From Spinacia oleracea (taxonomy: Eukaryota; Streptophyta; Magnoliopsida; Caryophyllales; Amaranthaceae): a stretch of DNA of 64,000 bases. The DNA is taken from the NCBI RefSeq assembly GCF_020520425.1, contig NC_079491.1, positions 24,605,449 through 24,669,448 of the forward strand, given 5' to 3'. Below, piece after piece: positions 49,738 through 61,816 of this stretch. The position numbers were made by a program, and so were the translations under genes. The number at the start of each line of letters is the position of its first letter. Within the stretch, counting starts at the first letter, position 1. The notes under the pieces were generated by a model. The model was given only the letters and a program-made list of their open reading frames with translations, searched no databases and had not been told where the DNA came from.

Positions 49738-52700
49738 ATGGCTTTGACTTCCAAATTCATGATTCCTGATATGTCTAAGTTAGAACCTCTTGATGGCAAG
49801 AATTATAAACGTTGGGCTGTTAGGATGCGATTCTATTTAGAACAAATTGAGATTGCTTATGTGCTTGATGATGTTGTCGAACCTGATGATGAAACTGAAT
49901 TGCATGCTTTTGAGTTGAAATTTGCTAAAGACGATAGGACATGTAAGGGCATGTTGCTGCATCATATGTCGAATACTTTGCTTGATATCTATATGGGGTT
50001 TAATCATGCTAGGGATATTTGGGATGCATTAGAAAAGAAATATGGAACTGATGATGCTGGTACTAAGCGTTATTGTGTCAGTAAGTGGTTAGCTTTTCAA
50101 GTCCAAGATGATAAACCAATTATTGATCAGATTCATGCTTATGAAAATATTTGCATTGCTATGGTTGCCGAGGGTTTGAGTATTTGTGATATTACCCTTG
50201 CTATAGTTTTAATTGAGAAACTCCCACCCTCTTGGAAAGATTTTCGTAATCAGTTAATGCATAAGAAAAAGGACCTTACCTTAGAGGAGCTTGTAGGTCA
50301 CCTGAAAATTGAGGAGGAAAATCGTATTAAGGATAAGGGTCAATCTGTGTTTTCCGGGTCTGCTAAGGCTAACCTTGTAGAACCTAAGCCTCATGCATAT
50401 TCTGAAAAGTTTAAGGGAAAGGGAAGTCCTTTCAAGCCTCAAAGGAAACCAATGAAGTATAAGTTCAAGGGCAAGTGTTTTGAATGTGGGAAAACTGGTC
50501 ACAAGTCTGTAGATTGCAGATCCAAGAAGAAGTCGGATCAGAACCAAGCCAACCTTGCTGAAGCTAATGAAGTTTCTAATCCTAACCATTTTGTTGCTGT
50601 TGTTTCAGAAGCTAACTTGACAGGTAATGTTGCTGAATGGATCGTTGATACTGAAGCAACGAGACATATCTGCACCAACAAAGACATGTTCACTACCTAC
50701 GAAAAAACTGATGGTGAAAATGTCTTCATGGGTAATTCAGCTTCTGCAACTGTTCAAGGCAAAGGGAAGATCGTTCTCACTCTTACCTCTGGAAAACTTA
50801 TTACTCTTACCAATGTGTTGCATGTTCCAGAAATGCGTAGGAACCTGATTTCTGGTAGCTTGCTAATTAAGGCTGGATTGAAGCTTTCATTTGATTCTGA
50901 TAGGCTTGTTATTACTCATAATGGGGAGTTTGTGGGAAAGGGTTTCTGTAATGGGGGTTTATTTACTCTTGATGTCAAACTTGAAATTATGAATAAGAAT
51001 GCTAGTACTTCTTCTGTTTATATTGCTGAGTCTATTGATTTATGGCATGCAAGGTTGGGTCATCTTAACATTGCTTCAATTAAAAGGCTTAAACAACTTA
51101 ACTTGATCCCCAGTTTTTCTAAAACTGATTTTGCAAAATGTGAAGTATGTGTTGAGGCCAAGTTTGCAAAGAAGCCATTTAAATCAATAGATAGACAAAC
51201 TAAAGTACTAGAGCTTGTTCATAGTGACTTGGGGGATTTTAAAAATTATGAGAGCAGGGGTGGTAAAAGGTATTATATTACTTTTGTTGATGACTGCTCA
51301 AGATTCACCATGGTTTATCTTCTCAGGTCAAAAGATGAGGCTGAGGAAATGTTCCTCAAATACAAGGCCGAAGTGGAGAACCAACTTGATAGGAAGATCA
51401 AGAGACTTAGGAGTGATAGGGGTGGTGAATATGACCCTAACACTCTTAAGGCATTTTGTGAGCAGAATGGGATCATTCATGAGACAACGGCTCCCTACAC
51501 ACCCGAGCAGAACGGGATTGCTGAAAGGAAGAACAGAACATTGAAGAACATAATGAATTCTATGCTTATTAGTTCTGGGTTTTCTGATAACATGTGGGGG
51601 GAAGCTATATTATCTGCTTGTCATGTTTTAAACAGGGTACCTCACAAGAAGCTAGACAAGACTCCATACGAAATATGGAAGGGTCGTGCACCTAACCTAA
51701 GTTATTTGAAAGTGTGGGGGTGTCTAGCAAAGGTGGCTATACCCAGCTTCAAAAGGGACAAGATTGGTCCTAAAACGGTTGATTGTATTTTTATTGGTTA
51801 TGCTTACCAAAGTGTTGCATATCGTTTTCTTGTTAAAGGTGCTAACAATTCTTATGCAGGTGGTAACATCATTGAGGCAAGAGATGCCGAGTTTTTTGAA
51901 ACAGTATTTCCTTTGAAAATATCTTGTATCAATGATGTGCCTTCTTCTAGCACTTCTTCTAGTATGCCTGTTGTTGCTCCTCCCACCTCTGATGTGAATT
52001 CTGAATTGGAGCCAAGGAGGAGCAAGAGGGCAAGAAAGGAAACCAGTTATGGTGATGATTTTATTACTGCTTTCTTAACTGAACCTTACTTGATTGATGA
52101 TGACTTTGTTTATGTCTTTATTTTGGAAGATGATCCTAGGACCTATGAAGAGGCTATGAAATCTGTTGATGCAGTGTTTTGGAAAGAGGCAATAGATAGT
52201 GAACTTCAGTCAATCCTAAGTAACAATACTTGGGAGTTGGTTGATCTGCCTAGGGGTTGCAAGCCCATTACTTGTAAATGGATCTTTAGGAAAAAATTGA
52301 AATCCACTGGATCCATTGACAAGTATAAGGCTAGAATTGTGGTAAGGGGATTCACCCAAAGGCATGGTATTGATTATTTTGATACTTATTCTCCTGTCAC
52401 TAAAATTGCTACTATTAGAACTTTGATTGCTCTTGCTTGCATTCATGATCTTGTTGTGCATCAAATGGATGTTAAAACTGCATTTTTAAATGGTGATTTG
52501 GATGAGGAAATTTACATGGTTCAACCGGATGGGTTTGTTGTTCCTGGTCAAGAGAATAAGGTTTGTAAATTAGTCAAGTCCTTGTATGGGCTTAAGCAAG
52601 CTCCAAAGCAATGGCATGACAAATTTGACAAGACTATGACAGGTAATGGGTTCCATGTAAATGAAGGTGATTCTTGTGTTTACTCTAAGCATGATTCTAA

Positions 52701-53673
52701 TGGTTGTGTGATTATTTGTCTTTATGTGGATGATATGTTAATTTTTGGGACTAATTTGGATCGAGTAAATGAGACAAAAAGTTTTCTAAGTTCTAAGTTT
52801 GAAATGAAAGATATGGGTGAGGCAGATGTGATTTTAGGAGTGAAAATTAAGAGAACTCCAAATGGCATTTGTCTTAGCCAAGCTCACTATGTTGAAAAGT
52901 TACTTAAAAATTTTAACTCTTTTGACGTCGATCCAGTTAGGACTCCCTATGATCCAAGCATCCACTTAAGGAAAAATAATGGTGATCCTGTTAGCCAATC
53001 TGAATATGCTAAGATTATTGGTAGTGTTATGTTTCTGATGAACTACACTAGACCTGACATTGCTTATTCTGTGAGTAGATTAAGCAGGTATACTCATAAC
53101 CCAAGTCATGAACATTGGGATGCATTGAAGAGATTGCTCAGGTACCTTAAGGGTACTATGGATTGGAGTTTGCACTACTCCAAGTTTCCAGGAGTTTTGG
53201 AAGGCTATTGTGATGCTAACTGGGTTTCTGGCAATGATGAAATTAACTCTACCAGTGGTTATGTTTTCACCCTAGGGGGTGGAGCTGTGTCTTGGAAATC
53301 TTGTAAACAATCTTGTACTGCTATGTCTACTATGGAATCTGAGTTTATTGCTCTTGAATTGGCAGGTCATGAGGCAGAATGGTTGAGAAATGTGCTTGCA
53401 GATATTCCGCTGTGGGGGAAGCCAACTCCTTCAGTTGCACTTCATTGTGATTCGCAAGCGGCTATTGCTGTGGCAAACAACCATGCCTACAATGGGAAGA
53501 AAAGGCACATTCGTTTGAGGCACAAGGCCATCAAAGAATTGTTGTCAAGTGGGGTGATATCACTAGACTATGTAAAGTCTGAAATGAACATTGCGGATCC
53601 GTTAACGAAAGGCCTATGTAGAAAACTAGTTTTGGAAACATCGGAAGGGATGGGCCTGAAGCCCGTTGAATGA
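49738..53673 (+). CDS. Copia Gag-Pol polyprotein
   Basis: A single frame of 1311 codons has the Copia order. Gag contains [16 protein letters not shown] and a zinc knuckle starting at C247 ([14 protein letters not shown]). Protease is near residue 304, integrase has the HHCC region at [13 protein letters not shown] and the DDE-region motif [13 protein letters not shown], reverse transcriptase has [13 protein letters not shown] and YVDD at 996-999, and RNase H has CDSQAAIA. The protease active site reads VDTEA where the family has D-S/T-G; the Gly is replaced by Glu306. The frame is otherwise open throughout. The polyprotein would form cytoplasmic particles, copy the RNA and integrate cDNA, but this copy may be defective in processing. 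Confidence 0.95.
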   Translation: MALTSKFMIPDMSKLEPLDGKNYKRWAVRMRFYLEQIEIAYVLDDVVEPDDETELHAFELKFAKDDRTCKGMLLHHMSNTLLDIYMGFNHARDIWDALEKKYGTDDAGTKRYCVSKWLAFQVQDDKPIIDQIHAYENICIAMVAEGLSICDITLAIVLIEKLPPSWKDFRNQLMHKKKDLTLEELVGHLKIEEENRIKDKGQSVFSGSAKANLVEPKPHAYSEKFKGKGSPFKPQRKPMKYKFKGKCFECGKTGHKSVDCRSKKKSDQNQANLAEANEVSNPNHFVAVVSEANLTGNVAEWIVDTEATRHICTNKDMFTTYEKTDGENVFMGNSASATVQGKGKIVLTLTSGKLITLTNVLHVPEMRRNLISGSLLIKAGLKLSFDSDRLVITHNGEFVGKGFCNGGLFTLDVKLEIMNKNASTSSVYIAESIDLWHARLGHLNIASIKRLKQLNLIPSFSKTDFAKCEVCVEAKFAKKPFKSIDRQTKVLELVHSDLGDFKNYESRGGKRYYITFVDDCSRFTMVYLLRSKDEAEEMFLKYKAEVENQLDRKIKRLRSDRGGEYDPNTLKAFCEQNGIIHETTAPYTPEQNGIAERKNRTLKNIMNSMLISSGFSDNMWGEAILSACHVLNRVPHKKLDKTPYEIWKGRAPNLSYLKVWGCLAKVAIPSFKRDKIGPKTVDCIFIGYAYQSVAYRFLVKGANNSYAGGNIIEARDAEFFETVFPLKISCINDVPSSSTSSSMPVVAPPTSDVNSELEPRRSKRARKETSYGDDFITAFLTEPYLIDDDFVYVFILEDDPRTYEEAMKSVDAVFWKEAIDSELQSILSNNTWELVDLPRGCKPITCKWIFRKKLKSTGSIDKYKARIVVRGFTQRHGIDYFDTYSPVTKIATIRTLIALACIHDLVVHQMDVKTAFLNGDLDEEIYMVQPDGFVVPGQENKVCKLVKSLYGLKQAPKQWHDKFDKTMTGNGFHVNEGDSCVYSKHDSNGCVIICLYVDDMLIFGTNLDRVNETKSFLSSKFEMKDMGEADVILGVKIKRTPNGICLSQAHYVEKLLKNFNSFDVDPVRTPYDPSIHLRKNNGDPVSQSEYAKIIGSVMFLMNYTRPDIAYSVSRLSRYTHNPSHEHWDALKRLLRYLKGTMDWSLHYSKFPGVLEGYCDANWVSGNDEINSTSGYVFTLGGGAVSWKSCKQSCTAMSTMESEFIALELAGHEAEWLRNVLADIPLWGKPTPSVALHCDSQAAIAVANNHAYNGKKRHIRLRHKAIKELLSSGVISLDYVKSEMNIADPLTKGLCRKLVLETSEGMGLKPVE

Positions 53674-54234
53674 ATTGTAAAATAATGAACTCCTACTCAC
53701 AGAGTTCAAAGGACGACATTATTGTTATAATTCGGAAGCACAAAATTTTATTTTTTGTCCATCCCCTAGATGTTATAATGTGCTTGCTACAATAGGAAAG
53801 AGGTTGAGCATACGGCTCTTAATGAACCCATACCATATGTTTGGTGGTGTGAATGTAGCTCACACTTGATGGGATTCACCTACGTAGGTGTGGAGGTGTG
53901 GCCGCTTCCTATGAGAATTGCGATGTGGGCTATTCTCTAGAGCACCTATGAGCATATCCAGGTCGGACGTATGGCCAGTATAAGGCGTCACTTTATTCGC
54001 GGAGTCAGAATGTCATACATATTCAGTTGCGTGCTTTAAGTGACGGGTTTCTATCTCCCTATCAAGTTCAATACGAAAGTCACTTGGTAGGAAAGAGATC
54101 ATAGCTTAAATGTCACTAAGTGTTAATTCAAGTCGAAAGACATTGACACCTATTCAATTGTTTTGTTTTGCCCAAAACCAATATCCTTCTCCTTTCTTTT
54201 CTTTCTTTTCCGCATATTCGAACCTGTGGGGGAT
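53674..54234 (+). other. Copia 3' untranslated region and polypurine tract
   Basis: 560 bp between the stop codon and the 3' LTR. The polypurine tract GTGGGGGAT directly precedes the LTR at 54226-54234 and primes plus-strand synthesis. No additional open frame (such as an envelope-like gene) is seen. Confidence 0.8.
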
Positions 54235-55033
54235 TGTTGGAAATTCTCATTGGGAAACACAAAGAAAAAAAGGGTGAGTGAAAATTCAAGAGTCCCACAT
54301 TGGAAAAACTCTTCATATTCCTCTTGTTTATTAATTGGGGAATGAGTGTAACTCTTGTTTAAGAAAGTGTGAGAATGGTATGGGTGGACACATCACACAC
54401 ACGCGCGCGCGCGCCGGGCCGGGCGCGGGCCTTGGGCCTTGGGCCTTGGGCCTTGGTACTTGGTACTTGGTACTTGGGCTCTTGGGCTCTTGGGCTCTTG
54501 GGAATGCGGTTCGCGGGCGTGGGGTGGGTCAACCCTGTTCTTTTTGGTAACTGGACCGGTTTGCGCAAGTCACTGTTACGGGAATCTGTATTGATTACGT
54601 AACCGTTGGATTAAATGCCATTAATTACGTCCGTTACTATGATCAATGTTTTTGACCGTTTTCTGGCTGTTGCAACATTCATTCCCTCAGCCGTTTTTGT
54701 CTGTTGCAATGCTTTCCTTCTAATTATTTAAATCAGAGTTTCAGTTCCCTTCTCACAGAAAATCATAACACACAAAATACGAAAACACATTCTTACTCTC
54801 ACACAAAATTGCTCTCGGTTTTGGGCATACGTTCTGACTCCATCCGGCTTTGTGAGTGCACACAACGTCGGAGTTGCGCTAATCCTGGAGGGCGACCGCA
54901 TTCTGTTCTACTGCACCGGGAGGTAGCGCGGAATCGTCTTTTAGGACAGTGGGTGTCCACGACGCAACAATTGTTCTTCGTTCAGTTCATCGAATCAGAT
55001 AAGTTTGTTCTAATTTTCGCTTTAATCACAACA
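54235..55033 (+). repeat. 3' LTR of Copia element
   Basis: 799 bp, 54 bp longer than the 5' LTR. The excess is a tandem array at about 54428-54501 in which a 7 bp CCTTGGG unit grades into ACTTGGT and then CTCTTGGG units. Outside it, few differences are seen, such as ATCACAACA here for ATCGCAACA in the 5' LTR. Confidence 0.92.
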
Positions 55034-55038
55034 GAGCA

Positions 55039-55268
55039 AAATGTGCAGATTAGGACTGATCCTACTGCTCTCGTCCGAGCCTTGAAGACCGGTAAACTTG
55101 CTCCGATGGAGATCTTGTACATTATGAAGGATGCAAAAGTATTGTTGGTATCCTTTAATTATTGTATTGTTTCTAAAGTTAGTAGAAATTTAGTTTCTTA
55201 TGCCCACTATCTGGTTGTTGCTGCTAGAATTGGGAACTAGTCTATTACTTTGTATTATGTTGTCAAAA
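55039..55268 (+). pseudogene. LINE fragment copy 2, part 2
   Basis: Continues the RNase H piece (RTDPTALVRALKTGKL) after the GAGCA duplication and matches 15479-15710. It ends in an AAAAT-type A-rich tail, which suits a LINE 3' end, and marks the right edge of the duplicated unit. Confidence 0.8.
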
Positions 55269-55462
55269 TAAAAATAAAAATGATACCATGCTTTAATAAT
55301 ATATATTTATCAATGTAATTACTTGTATTTTCTCCTTTAATTTATTTAACTACTATCATTAAGTATAAATACAATTTGATATATTGATGGAATTAGTTTA
55401 GGAATATTTTCAGTAATGACTTTGCTCAATGTAATTATTAAATTAATAAAATGGGAAGTAAA
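55269..55462. other. Short intergenic DNA
   Basis: AT-rich, no feature seen. This is the original right flank of the duplicated unit. Confidence 0.5.
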
Positions 55463-55755
55463 CACTACAAAATTATGCATCAATTAGAGATGGATTTTGA
55501 GACGGATACAACAAACGTCTCAAAATTGAGACGGATTACTAAATTTCGTCTCTAAAATAAATTTGAGATAGAATTGTATAAGGAGTTTCAAAAATTCCTT
55601 CTCAAATTTGTAATGAATTTGCAAGAATTCCGTCTCAAATTATTTTGAGACGCCCTACTTTCGTCTCAAATCCGTCTCTAAGCATCATTTTGAGACGGAT
55701 TTGGATTATATAGAGACAAAATTCCTCGTCTCTATAAAATGATTATTTTGTAGTG
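55463..55755. mobile_element. CACTA-derived MITE
   Basis: Ends CACTACAAAAT and ATTTTGTAGTG with a 3 bp flanking repeat AAA (55460-55462, 55756-55758). The 293 bp interior is an imperfect inverted array of GAGACGGATT and its complement. No coding sequence. Confidence 0.85.
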
Positions 55756-56185
55756 AAATTAATATCTTGTTGGAAGCTACGGAATCCACATTTCCAATAC
55801 CATCGGTCTTGCATCAATGGGATTCATAAATCTTGAATTATGACCCAAAGAGTGAAGGTCGGTGCGTTTTGACAAAGCCCAAGTAAATGTCTTATAATTT
55901 ATTCGTTTCAAATCGGATTTGGGCTTATGATAAGTCTGTGAAAAGCTTATTCCAAGGCGTATACAACCATGTAATGTGCATGATCCAAATCATAACTTAT
56001 AAGACTAACTTTGACTTTGTAAGAACGTATCATTTGCTAACGAGCTATCGAGTGTATTCAATGCACTCGTGAGCATGTTTAAGTAATTTGGGTTGACATT
56101 TTTACATGTTTTGTGCCCAAGAAATATGAGTTCGAGAAGTGATATCATTAAAGCTATGTTATTCTAGAGCCTGAAGGCAAGCACT
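55756..56185. other. Intergenic DNA
   Basis: No gene recognised. One short open frame near 55887 has no recognisable domain. Confidence 0.5.
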
Positions 56186-56487
56186 AGAATGTTGTGGCGC
56201 GCCCAGGTGTGCTGTAACGCGGACAACTATACTCTATCCTTCTAACGATGCAACCACATATTAAGTTGTATCGGGATGCAAATACGACTAAGTACGTGTC
56301 CAGTATATTTTAGGATGCTTTCTATTTATGGAAGTTATTATATTTAACAGGTTCTATGTCAGATGGTCTTTAGTCAGTCGAGGATCGCTCTTCGGCTAAT
56401 CAGAGTGCATTTTTGACAAGTGAGTTATAATTCATTTCATAATTGAACTTATCGCTTCTAGCCGGAGATCAAATATAGGCGTCTACA
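56186..56487 (-). mobile_element. LTR remnant with GGCGTCTACA terminus
   Basis: Ends AACTTATCGCTTCTAGCC..GGCGTCTACA, related to the ends near 9071 and 9132. The other terminus is not identified, so the left limit is approximate. Confidence 0.45.
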
Positions 56488-58007
56488 CTTAGCTCTGACA
56501 TGCCAATAAGCCTTCCTATAAGGCTATAAGTCAACAAGTAAATTGGAGGGGAGAGTTGACATTTACACTAGAATAAACAAAGTGCATCGTATCAAAGATA
56601 GAGGATTCGTATACTTTGGTAGTTTGGTATATAAAAATAAAAGCACCTAAGAATCAAAGTTCAAATGTCAATAATATTGAAAGTCGTCTAAGTTGGCAAG
56701 TTGCATATGATTAATTCCAGGCAGCTCGGATAGATGCAAACGGCCAAAAGAGTGTTAAAAGGAGCTCTTCATTCTTCCTACGCAACGAGATTATTAGTAG
56801 TGAGTACTTCCTTTAGACTTTGAATGCGTGTTCATGTCTTAGTTACGTCAAGAAATCTATAATATATAGTACTACGTATGAACGTACTATGATACTATCA
56901 CCTCGAACTCTAAACTCCAACAATATTATCTCACCATATAAAATATATGTGCGCAAAATGTTCGTAATATGAGTAGTTCGTATTTGGAAGTTCAAGTTAC
57001 GTATCAATACAGTTATAATAAAACATCATATAAGTAATATGGTACTTCGTATATAACATTAAAAGACGACGTTTAATTATATGGGAATGAAGGGTATAAT
57101 AATAGTGAGAATTTTTGTTGACTTTCTAACACAAATAAAAACGATCAATAACCATATGCTATATTAATATATTTATACTCTAGTTGCCAAAAGATCGAAT
57201 CGCCCATGGAATTTTGGTCATGTTTTTTTAAAACTTCAATTAAGTTGTTGAATGTAAGAACATGATTAATTAATTTCTTTGCCTAAGCATCATACAGCAT
57301 GATTCTTAAGCATGAGTTAGCTGCATGATCATAAGCGCGAGTTGTTAATGCTTGACATTATTTTAATTTTTGATTAATTATTATAAATAAAACCTTAAAA
57401 TTCCACTATGTTCAATAGAATAGTACTAATTAAATTCCAATTGTACGTCATAAACTTCTAGATAATAGATATCCCCTCAATTGTAAGCCTTATAAATAAA
57501 GTCGTCTAAGTTTAAAGTCGTCGTCGTCGATCGTTAATCATCCATAATAGATATCGGTCACATGCTTAGATACTTGAACCACTTGGAGACAGCCTTTGTC
57601 CTAATAATTAAGGGAAGGTTCCATCAACTTTCATACTACTACAGCTTAGTACGTTGTGTTGACCAAAGTCACTAAAATTTTAACCATATACGGCGTAAGA
57701 AATATTGAATGCAAATATACGTCTCCACCTGTTCTATGTTTATCATAACATTTTGACTTTTACACTATTAACATAATTTCTTATTTACGTAGTATATGTA
57801 AGGTTTAAAAATATAGCAGGCAAATGTTTTTTACTGCGCCATCAAAATATTTTTACTATAAATGCAATACTTTCAAAATATGTAAATATGTGGATAAGGT
57901 AATCGAAACAAAGAAGAAAACAAATATTTCTTATACAAATCATAAATATTTTTTTGAAATAAAAAATTATAATATTAAGATTTCCTACCTTTTTTTTGTA
58001 ACATGTA
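56488..58007. other. Intergenic DNA
   Basis: AT-rich sequence without recognised genes or element termini. Confidence 0.5.
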
Positions 58008-58266
58008 CTTCCTACGTCTTTTAATACTCGCAACGTTTGTTAGTTTCACGCATGCCAATGCACAACTTTGATCATTTATATCTTAAATTCCCTTTATGCA
58101 AAAATTATAAAAAGTTGATATTTTGAAAATACACATTGAGACGAATCTAACAAGATCCCACATGACTATGTTTTATCTTTTATAAAAAGCACTATGAATA
58201 GTCAAAATGGATTATATGAATAGTGGCAAAAGTCCAAACGTTACGAGTATTAAAAGACGGAGGAAG
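58008..58266. mobile_element. Stowaway-like MITE
   Basis: Long inverted ends (CTTCCTACGTCTTTTAATAC and its counterpart at the right) with one mismatch in the first 20 bases, flanked by TA (58006-58007, 58267-58268). 259 bp, non-coding. It lies about 340 bp upstream of the second CASP-like gene, so it may affect its promoter. Confidence 0.9.
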
Positions 58267-58608
58267 TATAAGTTAAATATTTTAGTTTACAATTTAAATC
58301 ATGACACATAATCATCATTGTGACACGGTTTAAAGGTCGCAATCTGTGACCTTTATCATTTTTCGTTTTTATATATTTAGCGTTGACTTAACTAATGGGA
58401 ATTAAAAATATAGCGTTTACTCAATAATATCCCCATTTGGCCATTTCTCAATTATATATACATATACATATATAAGAAAAATAGCGTACGTTTCGTTCTC
58501 TACATTATCTAGCTCATATATTTCTCACATATTTTCCCCTCCTTTCATTCATTATCCTTAAATCACTAAGCTAGCTTCTTTGATTAATTACTTAGAAGTT
58601 TGAAGAAA

Positions 58609-60409
58609 ATGCAGCATCAACCAGAGAAACAAAGGAACGAAACACTTCCACCGCCTCCGGGAGGCGATGTGGAAAACACCCCGACGGCGGGATCATTAGA
58701 TGGGAAGAAATTAATGAAGGGTGATCGATTGAAGCTATGGGGTTTTATTTTTAGGGCATGTGCTATGGCTGTTTCTCTCCTATCTTTTATCCTTATGGTT
58801 GCCGTCTCTGACTTCTATCTATATGCTGGCTTCAGGTAATACACTTGTTTCTCACGTCCAACCTCGACTATTATTTACTACCTACAATGCGATAAAATTT
58901 CTTGCCATTTTTCCCAACATAAAAAAAAAATAAATACAAAAATGCTAAATCCGTATTTAAATAGGAGATACACTTAGTATTTTCTGCCCTACTTAAACAG
59001 GAGATACACGAGTCCGGATCCTCTATAGTTTAATAAAACTTTACAAGATAGAATTGTATCTAAACCATACGGAGTACATTTTAAAATTAATGGCTCATAT
59101 TAGTGGAAAGGAAAAAGCAGTAGGTGGATATTGATGAGAATAAATAGGGGAAAATTTTAGAAAGATAATATATAGGCCATTGATTTTTCATTCAATGGTC
59201 GATATTGCTCAAACTCTACCTTGTAGAGTTATTTTAGAACTCTATAGGATCCAAGAGATATACTTGTTATTTTTTGTAACTTTTCAATCCCACCATCTAA
59301 TTAAATAATACCCCACCCCCACTACCACATTAAACAATTAATTTTATAAACCCCCACCCCATACTCCTCTAAAATTTAAAGGTCCCACTTAATTTATTTG
59401 ATTTAAATATTTATCACTACTCCACTTGTTTTATTATTTTATTTCATTCAACTATTTTTCCTCAATACCCATGCCCCACAAAAAAGTTTATCTTCTATTT
59501 AAATATAGAGAGAATAGTAAACTGAAGGAATAAGTTAATTAAGAAGGTACTAGTCAAAAAAAAAAAAAAACCTTAATTAAAAAGGTGCATGAAATGAGCA
59601 AACACAAAATAGGATGAACAATTGAACACCGTGATGTTCCAAATTCCAATTTACATGTCTACGCACTCATCCTATTGACGAGTATTTAACGTACATATAT
59701 ATGTAAATGAAATCCCCATGCAATTATAATTGTCTAATTAATAGGATGAGAAAAAATAAAGTACTCTTTTGAAAGCCCCCTTGAAAGATTTGAGAAAAAA
59801 TGTAATCCAGTTTCGTTAATTTGTTACTCCCTTCATATACAATTAATTGGTATATTTTAACTGACACATGGTTTAATAAAGATGATTTGACTTTATTAAA
59901 ATAAGATGTAAGTGATTTAATTGGAGAATAAACAATTGTAATAAAAGATGATGAGGTATTTTTAAAAGAAAGAAAATACAAAAAATAGATGATAAAACAA
60001 TTTATTTATTTTTTGACATAGATGATAAAACATTACTAATGGAGTCCTCGGGTTAAGAAGAAAATTATAAATAAGGGGAAAAAAAATTCACAAAAAAATA
60101 CACCAATTGAGAACATTAGAACAATATGAAAATTCTGGTAATACACATTATGACTTATGAGTACTTGCGTTGTCCCGTACCGGTGAAAAAGAGAGACGTA
60201 CTAATACTACTAATGATATTGTCTAACTTGAAGATTTAATTAATCTAATTTTTCATTAATCTAAAATGTTGATACGTATATCGATCATTTCTATTCGATC
60301 GAGTTCCATCTTTTGATTATTGAACCTTCTCTTATTTTTGGTGTAGTTATGTGCTTGGTATAGCAATTATTGTGATGGTGTATACAACAGTGCAAGTTGG
60401 GATAAAAGG
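58609..60409 (+). pseudogene. CASP-like paralogue interrupted by Copia insertion
   Basis: Exon 1 (58609-58835) opens MQHQPEKQRNETLPPPPGG and carries the first membrane helix (FRACAMAVSLLSFILMVAV). Exon 2 starts at 60347 after a TGTAG acceptor and reads YVLGIAIIVMVYTTVQVGIKG, aligning with YLFAIALITMVYTASQVGIKG of the first gene. The frame stops matching at 60410, where a Copia LTR starts inside the exon. The expected rest (helices 3 and 4, DFIGDQ motif) is not in the window and probably lies beyond the retrotransposon. Exon 1 ends in the same phase as in the first gene. Intron 1 is 1.5 kb against 86 bp. The product would be truncated after the second helix. Confidence 0.85.
59010..59255. mobile_element. 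Possible small inverted-repeat element in CASP-like intron
   Basis: GGATCCTCTATAGTTTA near 59017 and its imperfect inverse AACTCTATAGGATCC near 59239 bound a roughly 240 bp segment in intron 1 of the second CASP-like gene. No clear target duplication. Confidence 0.4.
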
Positions 60410-61054
60410 TGTAGGAACATATAGATGCATAAAGCGGAATTTCAGGAAACAATTTCCTAACATCTATCACAGGATCACATGCATAACAATAATATAGATC
60501 AGATTAAGTCGAAAGAATAATCACCTTTGAAGCGTGTTCTCCCGTTCGTATGCAAGCTTCGAAGATCTTAGAGCCCCACTTGTTGCTCCTCTACTCAGTC
60601 CACAAGCACGAATTGAATCCCACGTATGCTAGTACGGAAGAGAACGATCACAATCTGTCTCTTGCTTTGTTTGGGATGTACGGCGTTTAGAGAATTAGGG
60701 TTTTTGTGTTTTCCTTTTGTCAGATATTGAATGAACGTGATTTCTAAATCCCTGACATTATAACTATTATAATGTGAGAGTTTTAGGTTAACACAAAACC
60801 AAGGCCCAACATTCTTTCCCTTAATAGACCGGTTGCCATCGGGCCTTTTGGGCCCATTCCAATTAGTGCTTATATGTGTGACCTTATAGGATTAAATTAT
60901 TTTAGTTGTAGGTCCAATCAATATTGTCCTACTAATCACATTTATTCTCTAGCAAGCAAATATGATTACTAAAATAATTAACTTATTATCTTCATAATTA
61001 ATTCCTATTTGTATTTAGTAATTGCCGGAAATGTCTAAGGACATAATTCCTTCA
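60410..61054 (-). repeat. 3' LTR of a minus-strand Copia element
   Basis: On the minus strand it starts TGAAGGAATTATG and ends CTATATGTTCCTACA, 645 bp. Bases 60405-60409 (AAAGG) should be the target duplication; the other copy lies outside the window. It is inserted in exon 2 of the CASP-like paralogue. Confidence 0.85.
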
Positions 61055-61066
61055 ATCTCCCACTTG
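61055..61066 (-). other. Polypurine tract of the minus-strand Copia element
   Basis: On the minus strand AAGTGGGAGAT immediately precedes the LTR, the usual plus-strand primer of Copia elements. Confidence 0.75.
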
Positions 61067-61816
61067 TCCGAAGACAAGAAGGCAATGCTAAATTCCTTAA
61101 GTCTCTTAATGCCAAAATTTGATAACACACTGTTATTCTCAAATTCTAGTTTCTTGATCGCCGAGTTCGAACTGTTCAAATAAAGATTAACATTTTAATC
61201 CCATTCCGCATGGCCATGCAATTTTTCAGTTCTCGCTCATCAAGAGGCCCAGACACCATTCCTATCAAATAGGAGGACTTATTCACTCTTGTATGACCAT
61301 AACTCCCACTCAATTCTTAGCCCACCTGATCACTGCTTTTATAACCTCCTTTTACGGCGCGGCGTTTAACAGAGTCAAGGTTAAACTAATTGTCTCATGG
61401 TTATTAAGACATACTCATGTCTAAGGAATCCACTAAATATAGAATTTTGATTCTACTTTTAGAATCTAGTTAGGTCAAGTCTCAATGCATCAAGTATACA
61501 TCCATATAATCAATTAGACATCCCTATGTCTCCATAGCCCATGGAACTGCACTATCAATTAATTACATGCTAGTCTTCTCATAAATCACTTATGTCCAAT
61601 TTAGTGATTCAGACTAGGGACTTAATAAGTTGTGATTTCAGTTCACTTTATAGGGTTCCATTATCAAAACGTTTTCGATAATCCTATTTGAAAACACAAG
61701 TTATTTGGACATTTTATTTAATACTAAACCAAACAATTAATTAAGAATGAACTTTTATTGATAAACATTCAAAGCATAATAAATGTCTTTACAATTGTAA
61801 ACATAAAGTAAACAAA
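61067..61816 (-). other. Copia 3' untranslated region
   Basis: 750 bp between the Pol stop codon and the polypurine tract. No open frame that looks coding. Confidence 0.6.

Larger units (their letters stand above)
48975..55033 (+). mobile_element. Complete Copia LTR retrotransposon
   Basis: The 6.06 kb element is flanked by GAGCA at 48970-48974 and 55034-55038, with the empty site visible near 15474-15478. The LTRs begin TGTTGGAAATTC and end CAACA. Apart from a GC-rich repeat difference and very few substitutions they are the same, so insertion was recent. The internal region is one open frame. The putative primer site is unusual and the protease active site is altered; both are described separately. 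Confidence 0.95.
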
